NCBI RefSeq assembly: GCF_010548375.1
Contig: NZ_JAAGLY010000024.1
Span: 58,619-122,618 of the forward strand
Reading direction: 5' to 3'
Source: Streptomyces sp. SID13726
Lineage (GTDB): Bacteria > Actinomycetota > Actinomycetes > Streptomycetales > Streptomycetaceae
Length of the DNA stretch: 64,000 bases
How positions within the stretch are numbered: the stretch's first letter is position 1; each line of letters starts with the position of its first letter. The notes under the pieces are model-generated. The model had not been told where the DNA came from. It saw nothing but the letters and a program-made list of their open reading frames with translations, and did not search any database. This document shows positions 16,834 through 24,769 of this stretch, piece after piece. Both the position numbers and the translations under genes were made by a program.

Positions 16834-17001
16834 TCAGCCGGCCTGGCGCGGCGGGACCGGCTCACCCGGGCGCGGGCGGCGACGGCCCGGCTGACGCGGC
16901 GGGGGTACCTGGTTCAGGTTCCGATTGGGGTCGGAGGCGGCATTCTGGCCCGCGTTCGCGTTCCCTCGGGGCGTGAGTGGAGCAATCACCCTGAAGCTCA
17001 T
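16834..17001 (-). CDS. Small basic Pro/Arg-rich peptide, candidate exported precursor (module 1)
   Basis: A 55-aa ORF beginning MSFRVIAPLTPRGN, with an Asn/Gln/Ala-rich middle (NANAGQNAASDPNRNLNQ) and a C-terminal part dominated by Pro and Arg (VPPPRQPGRRRPRPGEP), ending RQAG. AGGAGG is placed six bases before the ATG (17008-17013). It lies 17 bases upstream of an ABC exporter gene. The first dozen residues match those of the peptide in module 2 (MS-aromatic/Leu-basic-x-aliphatic-APL-x-P-basic), which supports translation and a leader-like function. No signal peptide, no cysteines, one Ser and one Thr in the N-terminal half. Function unknown; a leader of a secreted peptide or an exporter-regulating peptide are the options. 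Confidence 0.62.
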   Translation of the reverse strand: MSFRVIAPLTPRGNANAGQNAASDPNRNLNQVPPPRQPGRRRPRPGEPVPPRQAG

Positions 17002-17104
17002 AAGAATCCTCCTGAGTTTCCAGTTCGTGCGCCGGATGAGAAGGAACTTAACAGCTCCCGGCGCAACGCAAGCGAAAACTCAGAAAGAAAGGCTCCGATA
17101 AATG

Positions 17105-17122
17105 CTGTGAATACCTTGGTAA
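17105..17122. promoter_or_regulatory. Shared upstream element of micropeptide-ABC modules, copy 1
   Basis: CTGTGAATA-CCTTGGTAA (plus-strand reading) lies about 100 bases before the module 1 peptide start and directly after the EamA stop codon. An almost identical string with one extra G stands before module 2. Conservation outside coding sequence suggests a promoter or operator. Confidence 0.55.
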
Positions 17123-17125
17123 TTC

Positions 17126-18109
17126 CTAGGGGGTAGCTGGGTCACCCCGCCCGACCTGCGTGCGGACCGCTCCCATGCTCGCCGCGATCACCAGCGCGAC
17201 GGCGAGTGCCTGGAGCGCGGACAGCGACTGATGGAGGATCAGGAACCCGGCGAGGGCGGCCATGGCCGGCTCCAGGCTCATGAGGATCGCGAAGGTGGAG
17301 GAGGGCAGGCGGCGCAGGGCGAGGAGTTCGAGGGTGTAGGGCAGGACGGAGGACATCACGGCCACCGCCGCGCCGAGGGCCACGGTCACCGGGTCGAGGA
17401 GCTTGCCGCCCGACTCGGCGATGCCCAGCGGCAGGAAGGCCAGCGCGCCGATCGCCATCGCGAGCGCCAGCCCGTCGGCCTGCGGGAAACGGCGGCCGGT
17501 GCGCGCGCTGAAGACGATGTACGCGGCCCACATGGCACCGGCGGCGAGCGCGAACGCGACGCCCACCAGGTCGAGTTCACCGAATCCCTGGTCGCCGCCG
17601 CCGAGGAGGAAGACTCCGCCGAGCGCGAGCGCGGCCCAGACCGCGTTGATCGCGCGGCGGGAGGCGAGGACGGACAGGCCGAGCGGGCCGAGGACCTCCA
17701 GGGTGACCGCGAGGCCGAGGGGGATGCGGTCGACGGCCTGGTAGAAGAGGCCGTTCATCGCGGCCATGGTGAGGCCGAACACGACGACCGTGCCCCAGTC
17801 GGCGCGCGAGTGGCCGCGCATCCGGGGGCGGCAGACCAGCAGGAGGACGACCGCGGCGGCCATCAGCCGCAGGGTCACGACCCCGAACGCGCCCGCCCTC
17901 GGCATGAGGGTCACGGCGAGCGCGGCACCGAACTGCACGGAGACACCGGCGCCGAGGACCAGACCGACGGGCCCGAGGGAGCGTCGGCCGCGCGGGGCGC
18001 CGGGCGCGGAAGCACCGCTACCGGCGCCCACGCTCGCATCTGCCCCTGTGCCGGTCGGCGGCTGGGCGGGAACTGGGGAATCGGGTGTGGTGGAGCTGGG
18101 GGTCGTCAC
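17126..18109 (-). CDS. EamA/DMT superfamily transporter
   Basis: A 327-aa drug/metabolite transporter-type protein with ten hydrophobic helices and the internal two-fold EamA repeat (second half from about GFGELDLVGVAFALAAG). A 35-residue Pro/Thr/Ala-rich, non-conserved N-terminal tail precedes the first helix. Typical RhaT/YdcZ-like features include VTLEVLGPLGLSVLASRR and LEPAMAALAGFLIL. It starts 30 bases after the stop of the module 2 ABC exporter and may be in its transcript; it would export small metabolites or amino acids. The GTG start has only a weak ribosome binding site. Confidence 0.85.
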   Translation of the reverse strand: MTTPSSTTPDSPVPAQPPTGTGADASVGAGSGASAPGAPRGRRSLGPVGLVLGAGVSVQFGAALAVTLMPRAGAFGVVTLRLMAAAVVLLLVCRPRMRGHSRADWGTVVVFGLTMAAMNGLFYQAVDRIPLGLAVTLEVLGPLGLSVLASRRAINAVWAALALGGVFLLGGGDQGFGELDLVGVAFALAAGAMWAAYIVFSARTGRRFPQADGLALAMAIGALAFLPLGIAESGGKLLDPVTVALGAAVAVMSSVLPYTLELLALRRLPSSTFAILMSLEPAMAALAGFLILHQSLSALQALAVALVIAASMGAVRTQVGRGDPATP

Positions 18110-18139
18110 GGGGATGTCCAGGAGCGGCTCGGAGTTTGT

Positions 18140-20056
18140 TCACCATGATGCACTGCTCGGTCCAGGGTACTGGACTTCGACAGGTGTGTGAACTCCATTA
18201 GCAGCTGACATCCACGGCTGGGCGGTCTCCTGGAACAACGGCAGCCGCAGCTCCCCCGTGTCCATCACCGCGCCGCTCTGCCCCCGGTGCAGTCGCGCGT
18301 ACGCCCCGCCCCACGCCAGCAGCTCCTCGTGGCGGCCGACCTCCACGATCCGGCCGCGGTCGACGACCAGGATGCGGTCGGCGTCGGGGGCGAGGTTGAG
18401 GTCGTGGGTGATCATGATGGTCGTACGGCCCGCCATCAGGCGGCGCAGTGGCTTGACCACTCGGCGGGCGGCGAGGGCGTCGAGCCCGGTGGTCGGTTCG
18501 TCGAGGACCAGGACCGGCGAGTCCCGCAGGATCGCGCGGGCGATGGCGAGACGCTGGAGCTGACCTCCGGACAGGCGCGCCGAGTTGGGGTCCACCTGGG
18601 TGTCGTAGCCCTCGGGCAGCCGGACGATGAACTCGTGCGCGTCGGCCGCCCGCGCCGCCTCGACGATGGCCTGCTCACTCGCGCCGGGCCGCCCGCAGGC
18701 GATGTTCGCGCGCACGGTGTCGTGCAGGACGAGCGTCTCCTGGGGCAGCAGGGTGACGTACTCACGCAGCCGGGCGAGCGGGAAGTCGGACAACGGGACG
18801 CCGTCCAGGAGGACTTGGCCCGCCTCGGGGTCGTAGAAACGCAGCAGCAGCTTGGAGACGGTGGACTTGCCCGCGCCGCTGGGGCCGGTCACGATCACCA
18901 GCTCGCCGGGGTGCACGGTGAAGGAGAGACCGGAGAGGGCCGGCGTGTCCGTGCCCGGATAGCGGAACGTGGCGTCTCGTACGTCGATACGGCCGTCAGG
19001 GCGCCCGGCGTCCGTGGGGCGCCGCGGGTCGGCGACCGCCGGCCGCACGTCCAGGATCTCGATCAGCCGCTCGGCGCCCGCGGTGGCCGCGGTCACGGTG
19101 AGGCCGAGCTGGGCGAGGCCGCGGACCGGCGGGTACAGGTAGCCGAGGAAGGCGGCGAAGGCGAGGAGCTGGCCGAGGGTCATCCGGCCGGTGGAGATCT
19201 CCCAGGCGCCGATGCCGATGACCGCGAGCACGCAGACCGTCTCGATGACGGCCACGAGCTGCTCGTACGCCTCGTTGAGCCGGGTCGAGCGGACGGAGGC
19301 GCGGAACCAGGCGTTCGCCTCCTCGGCCAGCCTTCTGCGCTCCGCGTCCCGGCGGTCGTAGGCCTGGGTGAGCACGATGTTGCCGAGGGACTCCTCGACC
19401 ACGGAGGTGATCGCGCCGTCGGCGACCCGGCCGTCCCGGGAGACGTCCTTGATGGAGCCGGAGAACCTGCGCGCGGCCAGCCAGAACAGGGGGGCCAGGA
19501 CGAAGGTGGCGGTGGCGAGGTCCCAGCGCAGCCAGAACGCGGCGGCGGCGTAGAAGAGAGCGCTGAAAGCCGCCGACGCGGCACCGACCAGACCCGACAC
19601 GACCATCGTCTCGATCGCCTCGATGTCGCCGGTCAGCCGGGACAACAGGTCGCCCTGGCGGTGCTGTTGGAAGAAGTGCGGCGGCAACTTCTGCACGTGG
19701 TCGAAGACATGCTCGCGCAGCCGCATCACGAACCGTTCGGTCGCCCACGCGGCAAGGGAGTTGCCGCCGTACGCCACGACCGCACCGACCACGGCGACCC
19801 CGAGCCACTTCACGGCCGGCGCCCAGAACGCGGCGAGCGAGCCCTTCTGGAGGGCGTGGTCGGTGAGTTCACCGAAGAGCAGGATGGCCTCGGTCTCGGC
19901 GAGTGCGGCGAGGACGGTGCACAGCCAGACGGCGAGAAGCTGTCCGCGCAGCCCCTTCGTCAGCGGCCAGAAACGGCGGAACGCGGTGCGGGCGGGAATA
20001 GTAGGGGTGCCGTATTCACTTTCCTCGAATTCGACATGCTTTCCGTCGTCACTCAC
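18140..20056 (-). CDS. ABC exporter, fused membrane and ATPase domains (module 2)
   Basis: A 638-aa half-transporter closely similar to the module 1 exporter: six-helix membrane domain, then GPSGAGKSTVSKLLLRF, LSGGQLQRLAIARA, VLVLDEPTT and ITHD. It lacks the long proline tail of module 1 but has a 30-residue polar extension at the C-terminus. There is no peptidase domain. The start is uncertain: GTG at 20056 (after GGGTGGG) is preferred, GTG at 20077 is an in-frame alternative without a ribosome binding site. A 44-aa Lys/Pro-rich peptide ORF precedes it. Cargo is inferred, not shown. Confidence 0.88.
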   Translation of the reverse strand: MSDDGKHVEFEESEYGTPTIPARTAFRRFWPLTKGLRGQLLAVWLCTVLAALAETEAILLFGELTDHALQKGSLAAFWAPAVKWLGVAVVGAVVAYGGNSLAAWATERFVMRLREHVFDHVQKLPPHFFQQHRQGDLLSRLTGDIEAIETMVVSGLVGAASAAFSALFYAAAAFWLRWDLATATFVLAPLFWLAARRFSGSIKDVSRDGRVADGAITSVVEESLGNIVLTQAYDRRDAERRRLAEEANAWFRASVRSTRLNEAYEQLVAVIETVCVLAVIGIGAWEISTGRMTLGQLLAFAAFLGYLYPPVRGLAQLGLTVTAATAGAERLIEILDVRPAVADPRRPTDAGRPDGRIDVRDATFRYPGTDTPALSGLSFTVHPGELVIVTGPSGAGKSTVSKLLLRFYDPEAGQVLLDGVPLSDFPLARLREYVTLLPQETLVLHDTVRANIACGRPGASEQAIVEAARAADAHEFIVRLPEGYDTQVDPNSARLSGGQLQRLAIARAILRDSPVLVLDEPTTGLDALAARRVVKPLRRLMAGRTTIMITHDLNLAPDADRILVVDRGRIVEVGRHEELLAWGGAYARLHRGQSGAVMDTGELRLPLFQETAQPWMSAANGVHTPVEVQYPGPSSASW

Positions 20057-20130
20057 AAATGAACCCACCCGAATCACATGAGAAAAGGGGCCGACGGTGC
20101 ACCATCGAGCCCCTGTTCCTCAGCCCTGGA

Positions 20131-20265
20131 TCAGCTGTCCTGACCACCCGGGATCGGCTTGGGCACCGGCGGCTTGTGGTGGTGCTTCTTGGGCTTCGGC
20201 GGGGGCGGGGGAGGCAGCTGCTTCGACTTCGGCTTCGGCAGGGGGGCGAGCTTCTTGAGGCTCAT
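20131..20265 (-). CDS. Small basic Lys/Pro-rich peptide, candidate exported precursor (module 2)
   Basis: A 44-aa ORF beginning MSLKKLAPLPKPKSK and consisting almost wholly of Pro and Lys with a run of six prolines, a KKHHHK stretch and the C-terminus PIPGGQDS. AAGGAG stands five bases before the ATG (20271-20276); third codon positions are almost all G or C. It precedes the module 2 ABC exporter by about 75 bases. The N-terminal pattern is shared with the module 1 peptide while the remainder differs, as expected for a conserved leader with a diverged core. The GG near the C-terminus is not followed by enough residues to be a classical double-glycine leader site. Confidence 0.62.
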   Translation of the reverse strand: MSLKKLAPLPKPKSKQLPPPPPPKPKKHHHKPPVPKPIPGGQDS

Positions 20266-20386
20266 TCCAGCTCCTTGGGAGGGGGTTGCGCTGTTCCTTG
20301 TTTCGCCGAATTCCGCGTCCGGAACCCGATGTCGAAGAAGCTACACGGCCCCCACCAAGAAAAGTGCTACGGAAGGCAAAGGGGCA

Positions 20387-20405
20387 CTGTGAATAGCCTT
20401 GGTAA
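20387..20405. promoter_or_regulatory. Shared upstream element of micropeptide-ABC modules, copy 2
   Basis: CTGTGAATAG-CCTTGGTAA (plus-strand reading) lies about 120 bases before the module 2 peptide start and matches copy 1 except for one inserted G. On the minus strand it contains TTCACA, which could be a -35 box. Confidence 0.55.
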
Positions 20406-20440
20406 GGCTGAGAGTTGGTTGGGTAAGAAGGGATTTCCGG

Positions 20441-20590
20441 TCAGCGGCGGGACATGTAGAGGTCGAGCGCCTTGTGCAACGGCCGGTAGAGCACGAGCCC
20501 CACCCCCGCCAACTCCCCGCCCTCCCCGAACCAACCCAGACTCTCGGCCCGCCAGTCCGGCTTCACGTCGGCTCGGACACGGAGGGACAT
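20441..20590 (-). CDS. Small 49-aa ORF, unknown function
   Basis: A 49-aa ORF starting MSLRVRADVKPDW and ending DLYMSRR, with AAGGAG eight bases before its ATG and strongly GC-biased third positions, so it is probably translated. It encodes an amphipathic, Gly- and Leu-rich product with no membrane helix and no cysteine. It lies on the same strand just upstream of the module 2 promoter element and could be the first gene of that region or an independent gene. No family was recognised. Confidence 0.5.
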   Translation of the reverse strand: MSLRVRADVKPDWRAESLGWFGEGGELAGVGLVLYRPLHKALDLYMSRR

Positions 20591-20778
20591 ACGGTCTGCT
20601 CCTTCAGGTGGCTGATCTTGGCTTCACCCTATGAGCCAGTCCGGGAAAGCAGCTTCAACTCCCGCTCGGCGTCGGCAGGTTCCCCAACAGGCAATCGCCA
20701 GCGGCATGTTCACCCGTAAGGCTGATCATGCGGGCATCCGCACGCAGGTCGCGTGTTCGCTCGATTACGTTCCGTCGC

Positions 20779-21681
20779 ATGGTCAGTTCACAACATGACG
20801 CCATGCATCGGATCTTCCGACAGCAGCCGGACCTCTTGGCCCGGCTCATGCCGGAGACAGGCGTCAAGTTCCCCGAGTACAGCTCGATCGAGCCGCTCGA
20901 CACCGATCTCACCGAGCTCAGGCCGTTGGAGCGCAGGGTCGACAGCTTCTTCCGGGTCCGTACGACCGACGACGAGGGAGGATTCCTCCTCGCTGTCGAG
21001 TCGCAGAGCAAACCGGACCCGGAGAAGCACAACAGCTGGGCGTACTACATGGCGCACATGTACGCCAAGTACCGGTTGCCGCCGGTCCTACTGGTGGTGT
21101 GCCGGGACAAGAGGACGGCGGCGTGGGCGGCGGAGCCGATCCGTATCGGGCGCCGTTTCCACACGAGCATGCAGGTGTTCCCCCTGGTACTGGGGCCCAC
21201 CGGCATTCGTGCGATCACCGACCCCAAGGAGGCGGCGAAGGACCTGGCACTCACCACCTTCTCCGTCCTCATCAACGCCAAGGATCCGGGCATCCTTGCC
21301 ATACTGGATGCGGTGGCACCGGTGCTGGGGCCCAACGCGGACTGGGCGGAATTCGTCGAGGCCGGTCTGGACGAAGGTCCAGCCCGTGATCACTGGAGGG
21401 AACTGATGGCCGTCTACACCCCGAACTTTCCCGGCTTCGGCAGTGTGATGGAGGAGGCGTGGATTCGCGTCCACTCCGAGGGCAGGGCTGAGGGCGAGGC
21501 TCAAGGGGAGGCCAAGGGTGAGGCCAAGGCCATCCTCCGATTCCTCCGCGCGCGCGGCGTCGAGGTCTCCGAGGCCGTAGAGGAACGGGTCATGGCCTGT
21601 GTCGACCTGGAGGTCCTGGAGACCTGGGTCGAGCGGTCGGTGAGTGTGGAGAGGGCCGAGGAGCTGTTCGGGGACGAGTAG
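20779..21681 (+). CDS. Rpn-like / PD-(D/E)XK nuclease-transposase family protein
   Basis: A 300-aa cytosolic protein beginning MVSSQHDAMHRIFRQQPDLL. The segment RRVDSFFRVRTTDDEGGFLLAVESQSK (split here by reading VDSFFRV ... FLLAVESQSK) has the D...ExQxK spacing of PD-(D/E)XK nucleases such as Rpn/transposase_31-like proteins. A Gly/Glu/Ala-rich linker (EGRAEGEAQGEAKGEAK) precedes a C-terminal helical domain of about 50 residues, which is also seen in Rpn proteins. Many near-identical single-gene copies of this type occur in Streptomyces. An upstream in-frame ATG (20728) is not favoured. A strong hairpin terminator follows. Confidence 0.68.
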   Translation: MVSSQHDAMHRIFRQQPDLLARLMPETGVKFPEYSSIEPLDTDLTELRPLERRVDSFFRVRTTDDEGGFLLAVESQSKPDPEKHNSWAYYMAHMYAKYRLPPVLLVVCRDKRTAAWAAEPIRIGRRFHTSMQVFPLVLGPTGIRAITDPKEAAKDLALTTFSVLINAKDPGILAILDAVAPVLGPNADWAEFVEAGLDEGPARDHWRELMAVYTPNFPGFGSVMEEAWIRVHSEGRAEGEAQGEAKGEAKAILRFLRARGVEVSEAVEERVMACVDLEVLETWVERSVSVERAEELFGDE

Positions 21682-21694
21682 CCGTCCCGACACG

Positions 21695-21731
21695 GAGAAG
21701 GGCGCCCGGCGGGATGCCGGGCGCCCTTCTC
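21695..21731. terminator. Strong hairpin terminator (core 33 bp)
   Basis: A perfect 16-bp stem (GAGAAGGGCGCCCGGC) with a 5-base loop GGGAT follows the Rpn-like gene and also faces the end of the convergent endonuclease gene. Its 33-bp core is the exact reverse complement of the terminator after serC. Confidence 0.88.
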
Positions 21732-21776
21732 GTCAGTGTTCGGTACACATCACGGCAGCAAACCGACCCCCGGCGC

Positions 21777-22616
21777 CTACCCGACCACCAGATCCGCGTA
21801 CACCACATGATGATCCGACACCGAGTTCGGATCCACATGCTGCCCCCGCGAAGCAACCCCCCGCAGGAACACGTAGTCGAACTTGCTCTGCCAGTCCGTG
21901 GTCACACGGCACGTGGCCGTCGGTGCGGGATGGCAGCCGGGGTCCGCGTCCTTGGCCAGGGGCCAGAGCTTGGTGAGTTCGGCCGCGTCCGGTACGGCGT
22001 TGAAGTCGCCGATGACGACGGTCTGTTGGTGGCGGGCGATTGCCTTGGCGAGGACGCCGACCTGCTCGGCGCGGACCGGTTCCTGGCGGCGTTCGGCGAG
22101 GTGGGTGTTGAAGACCCGGACGGTCCGGTCGCCCACGGTGGTGGTGACCGCCATGTAGCCGCGGTCCTCGGAACCGCCGTCGGGATACTCGACGACCTCG
22201 GCGTCGGTCATCGGCGTCGCCGAGAGGATCGCCTGGCCGTAGCCGCCCGGATTCCACGGCGCTCCCCCGCAGCGGCCCCAGTTGCGCAGCACGCTCCCGT
22301 ACTCGACGTGGTAGACGAGCCCGTGCAGGTCCTCCAGGTAGTCCCGGATCTTCGCGACATCCCCCACGCAAGCCTCCTGCACCCCGATGACCTGCGGCGC
22401 GAACTTGGCGATCTCCGCCGCCCGGTCGTCGTTGGCGCTCTCGCAGGGGTTGCAGAGGTTCCACGTCATGACCCGGCCCGGTACGACGTCCCGGACCGCC
22501 TTGGCGGGCAGCGAACGGGAGTCGAGGGACCCGTTCGGCGCGCTGGGACCGGAGAGCACCATCCAGACCACGACCATGGCCCCCGCGACCACCCACGTGC
22601 CCTTTCCGAGCACCAT
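21777..22616 (-). CDS. Secreted/anchored endonuclease-exonuclease-phosphatase family protein
   Basis: A 279-aa protein with an N-terminal hydrophobic segment (GTWVVAGAMVVVWMVLSG) that serves as signal peptide or anchor, followed by an EEP-fold domain: VMTWNLCN (metal-binding Asn), VIGVQEACV (catalytic Glu), RVFNTHLAE, VIGDFNAVPD and the terminal SDHHVVYADL (Asp-His pair). All core metal and catalytic residues are present, so it is probably an active extracellular nuclease or phosphodiesterase. It is convergent with the Rpn-like gene. Confidence 0.86.
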   Translation of the reverse strand: MVLGKGTWVVAGAMVVVWMVLSGPSAPNGSLDSRSLPAKAVRDVVPGRVMTWNLCNPCESANDDRAAEIAKFAPQVIGVQEACVGDVAKIRDYLEDLHGLVYHVEYGSVLRNWGRCGGAPWNPGGYGQAILSATPMTDAEVVEYPDGGSEDRGYMAVTTTVGDRTVRVFNTHLAERRQEPVRAEQVGVLAKAIARHQQTVVIGDFNAVPDAAELTKLWPLAKDADPGCHPAPTATCRVTTDWQSKFDYVFLRGVASRGQHVDPNSVSDHHVVYADLVVG

Positions 22617-22680
22617 CGCCTCCCCGACGTGGTTCCACAGGCCGACCGGCCTCTTCGTACACGGTTACACGGTAAATCGA

Positions 22681-23139
22681 CTACACGGCCCGCGCCCCGG
22701 GCTCCCGCACCATGAACACGTCCACCGCGTCCTCGGACTCCACCCCGAACCCGTGCCGCTCGTACAGCCGCCGGGCCGCACTGCCCTGAAGGACATCGAG
22801 GCGTACGACGATCCCGTCGGCGTCGGTCCGCACCAGCAGGGAGCGCAGGACGGCCGAGCCGAGTCCGCGGCCCTGGAGTTCCGGGGCGAGGTAGAAGTGC
22901 TCCAGCCAGTGCCCGTCCGGCGCCGGGCGCAGGGCGACGCAGCCCGCGAACCGCCCCTCCGCCACGATCACCGACGTGTGCCCCGCGACGAAGGCGTCCC
23001 TGAACCGCTGCCGCACCCGGTGCTCGTCGAACCGGCCCAGCCGCTCCAGGTCCGGACGCATCACCACGGCCCGCAGCTCGGCGATCGGCTCGACGTCGGC
23101 GGGGTGCGCGGGGCGCAGGGTCCAGGTACGTGTGTCCAT
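22681..23139 (-). CDS. GNAT family N-acetyltransferase
   Basis: A 152-aa single-domain acetyltransferase starting MDTRTWTLRPAHPADVEPIAELR. The acetyl-CoA pyrophosphate loop is LQGRGLGSAVL (residues about 93-103), and LYERHGFGVES is the usual C-terminal motif. An in-frame ATG at 23163 overlaps the stop of the metallophosphoesterase gene (TGATG) and could be the true, coupled start, adding eight residues. The acceptor substrate is unknown. Confidence 0.88.
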   Translation of the reverse strand: MDTRTWTLRPAHPADVEPIAELRAVVMRPDLERLGRFDEHRVRQRFRDAFVAGHTSVIVAEGRFAGCVALRPAPDGHWLEHFYLAPELQGRGLGSAVLRSLLVRTDADGIVVRLDVLQGSAARRLYERHGFGVESEDAVDVFMVREPGARAV

Positions 23140-23162
23140 GGTCCGGAGTCTCTCAGGAGGCA

Positions 23163-23981
23163 TCACGGACGAACCGGGCCGGTCTGACCGACCTGGCAGG
23201 TATGACCGGCCTGACCGACCTGCCTGCCGTCCCGTGGCCCGAACGCCTCCAGCGCCTCCCCGTCCGTCACCCGCGCGCCGAGGTAGCAGTCGGCCCACTC
23301 CGCGATCCCCGGGTACCCGCACTCCGTGACCAGCCGCGCGACCGCGCCGGGGACGTCGTACGGCGTCACCCGCAGGTCGGTGCCGGGGCCGAGCAGGCAC
23401 CAGTGGGCGCCGGGGCGGCCGTACGGCATGCCGACGCTGCCGGGGTTGACGATCAGACGGCCGTGGGCGAGGCGGACGTACGGCATGTGGGTGTGGCCGC
23501 AGACCACTGTGCGGACGCTCTCGGGGAGGTCGGCGAGGACCTCCGTCCAGCGGTCCGGGCGGGAGTCGACGAGGACGACCTCCTCGTCGTCGCGCGGTGT
23601 GGCGTGACAGAAGAGGACATCGCCGAGGCCCTCGACGGCGAGGGTGCGAGTGAGGGGGAGGGAGGCCAGGAACTCCACGTCCTCGTCGGCGAGTTGGTCC
23701 GCCGCGTACGGGCCGATCGGGTCCGGGATCCGCGTCCGCTCTCCCCTGCGGTACTCGACGAGCTCCCGGTCCGCGTTGCCCGAGATCCACAGCACCCGCT
23801 CGCCCTGCTTTCTCAACAGGGCCAGTACTTCGGCGGGTTGGGGTCCTGCGGTGACGTCCCCGGTCAGGACGATCCGCTCGGCGGCGGCCAACTCCGGTTC
23901 CGCGAGGACCGCTTCCAGGGCGGGCAGGACGCCGTGGATGTCGGACAGGACGGCGACGCGGCGCAGAGCGGGAGCGTTCAT
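23163..23981 (-). CDS. Metallophosphoesterase family protein (YfcE/MJ0936-like)
   Basis: A 272-aa calcineurin-like phosphoesterase with the full metal-site set: VAVLSDIHG, VLTGDVTAG, ISGNADRE, CHATP and VVCGHTHMP. The C-terminal part after ARLVTECG is a family extension; the last ~20 residues (GQVGQAGHTCQVGQ) are a repetitive Gly/Gln tail that looks non-structural. A cytosolic phosphodiesterase or phosphatase is likely. Its stop codon overlaps a possible start of the GNAT gene, so the two are probably one transcript. Confidence 0.88.
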   Translation of the reverse strand: MNAPALRRVAVLSDIHGVLPALEAVLAEPELAAAERIVLTGDVTAGPQPAEVLALLRKQGERVLWISGNADRELVEYRRGERTRIPDPIGPYAADQLADEDVEFLASLPLTRTLAVEGLGDVLFCHATPRDDEEVVLVDSRPDRWTEVLADLPESVRTVVCGHTHMPYVRLAHGRLIVNPGSVGMPYGRPGAHWCLLGPGTDLRVTPYDVPGAVARLVTECGYPGIAEWADCYLGARVTDGEALEAFGPRDGRQVGQAGHTCQVGQTGPVRP

Positions 23982-24042
23982 GAACCCACTCTGCCCGCGT
24001 GCGTCTCGGCTCAGGCCGAATCGGGGCTCAGGCCGACTCGGT

Positions 24043-24642
24043 TCAGCCCTGCCCGGCCCAGCCCTGCCCAGACCGCCCGAAGTGCACCGGGATGTACTGG
24101 TCGTAGAGCCGGTTCGTGGTCGCCGTGAAGTCGGCGCGGGTGACGATCGCGCACTTCACGGTCACATCGCAGACGACCCCGTCGGCGATCTCCGGACGGA
24201 TGTTGAGCGTCGTGGTGAACCGGCCGCCCTTCTCGTAGGGGATCGTGACGCCGGGCGTGCCCGTGCCCTGGTCGGTGATGCGGCGGGCCGAGCCGTCCGT
24301 CGACTCTCGGCCGCCGAGGCAGCCGGTGGGGAGGGTGGTGTAGGTCGAGGGGTCGCCGACCTCGACACCCTCCGGGATCGGGCAGAAGGCGAGGAAGATG
24401 CCCTGCGCCCGGTCGTAGCCCTTGCCCCGGACGCCGACCGTGCCGCCCGCGGCGGGCAGGACGGTGGGTCCGGCGGTCAGCCTCAGGTGGAAGGTGTCAC
24501 CGGCGGCGGTGGTGACGGTGCGGTGGGCGTGGCCGACGAGCGGGGAGGCGCTCGCCGTGCCGGCGAAGGGAAGTACCGCTGCGAGTCCGGCGGCGGCTAC
24601 GACCGCTGCACGACGCAGCGGCTTCTTGGTGGGGGGTGCCAT
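24043..24642 (-). CDS. Secreted neocarzinostatin-like domain protein
   Basis: A 199-aa exported protein. Residues 1-32 (RRAAVVAAAGLAAVLPFAGTASA) form a signal peptide. The mature part is beta-rich, starts with LTAGPTVLPAAGGTVGVRGKGYD and carries paired cysteines (AFCP with PTGCLG; VVCDVTVKC), resembling the Ig-like neocarzinostatin-apoprotein fold found in many Streptomyces cell-surface proteins, often near haem-binding HtaA proteins. No HtaA gene is adjacent. The last residues GRSGQGWAGQG look unstructured. Confidence 0.7.
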   Translation of the reverse strand: MAPPTKKPLRRAAVVAAAGLAAVLPFAGTASASPLVGHAHRTVTTAAGDTFHLRLTAGPTVLPAAGGTVGVRGKGYDRAQGIFLAFCPIPEGVEVGDPSTYTTLPTGCLGGRESTDGSARRITDQGTGTPGVTIPYEKGGRFTTTLNIRPEIADGVVCDVTVKCAIVTRADFTATTNRLYDQYIPVHFGRSGQGWAGQG

Positions 24643-24769
24643 GAGACGGAGTCCGGCCTTTCAGTTATGCACTTACCGTGAACTACTTGATACCTAAAGC
24701 ATGACTGGCCAGTAGGCAACGCGAGCCGTATCCCTTCACGGACCGCACATCGCATCACCACACGCTCAC

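Noticed and set aside
20131..20265. Double-glycine (C39 peptidase) leader in the 44-aa peptide
   Set aside because: The GG is four residues from the end, leaving no core, and neither ABC protein has a C39 peptidase domain.
23140..23790. Long N-terminal extension of the GNAT protein
   Set aside because: Shadow of the metallophosphoesterase gene.
24643..24769. Iron box (DmdR/DtxR) upstream of the neocarzinostatin-like gene
   Set aside because: Only a partial TTAGGTATCAAG half-match; symmetry of the known iron box is absent.
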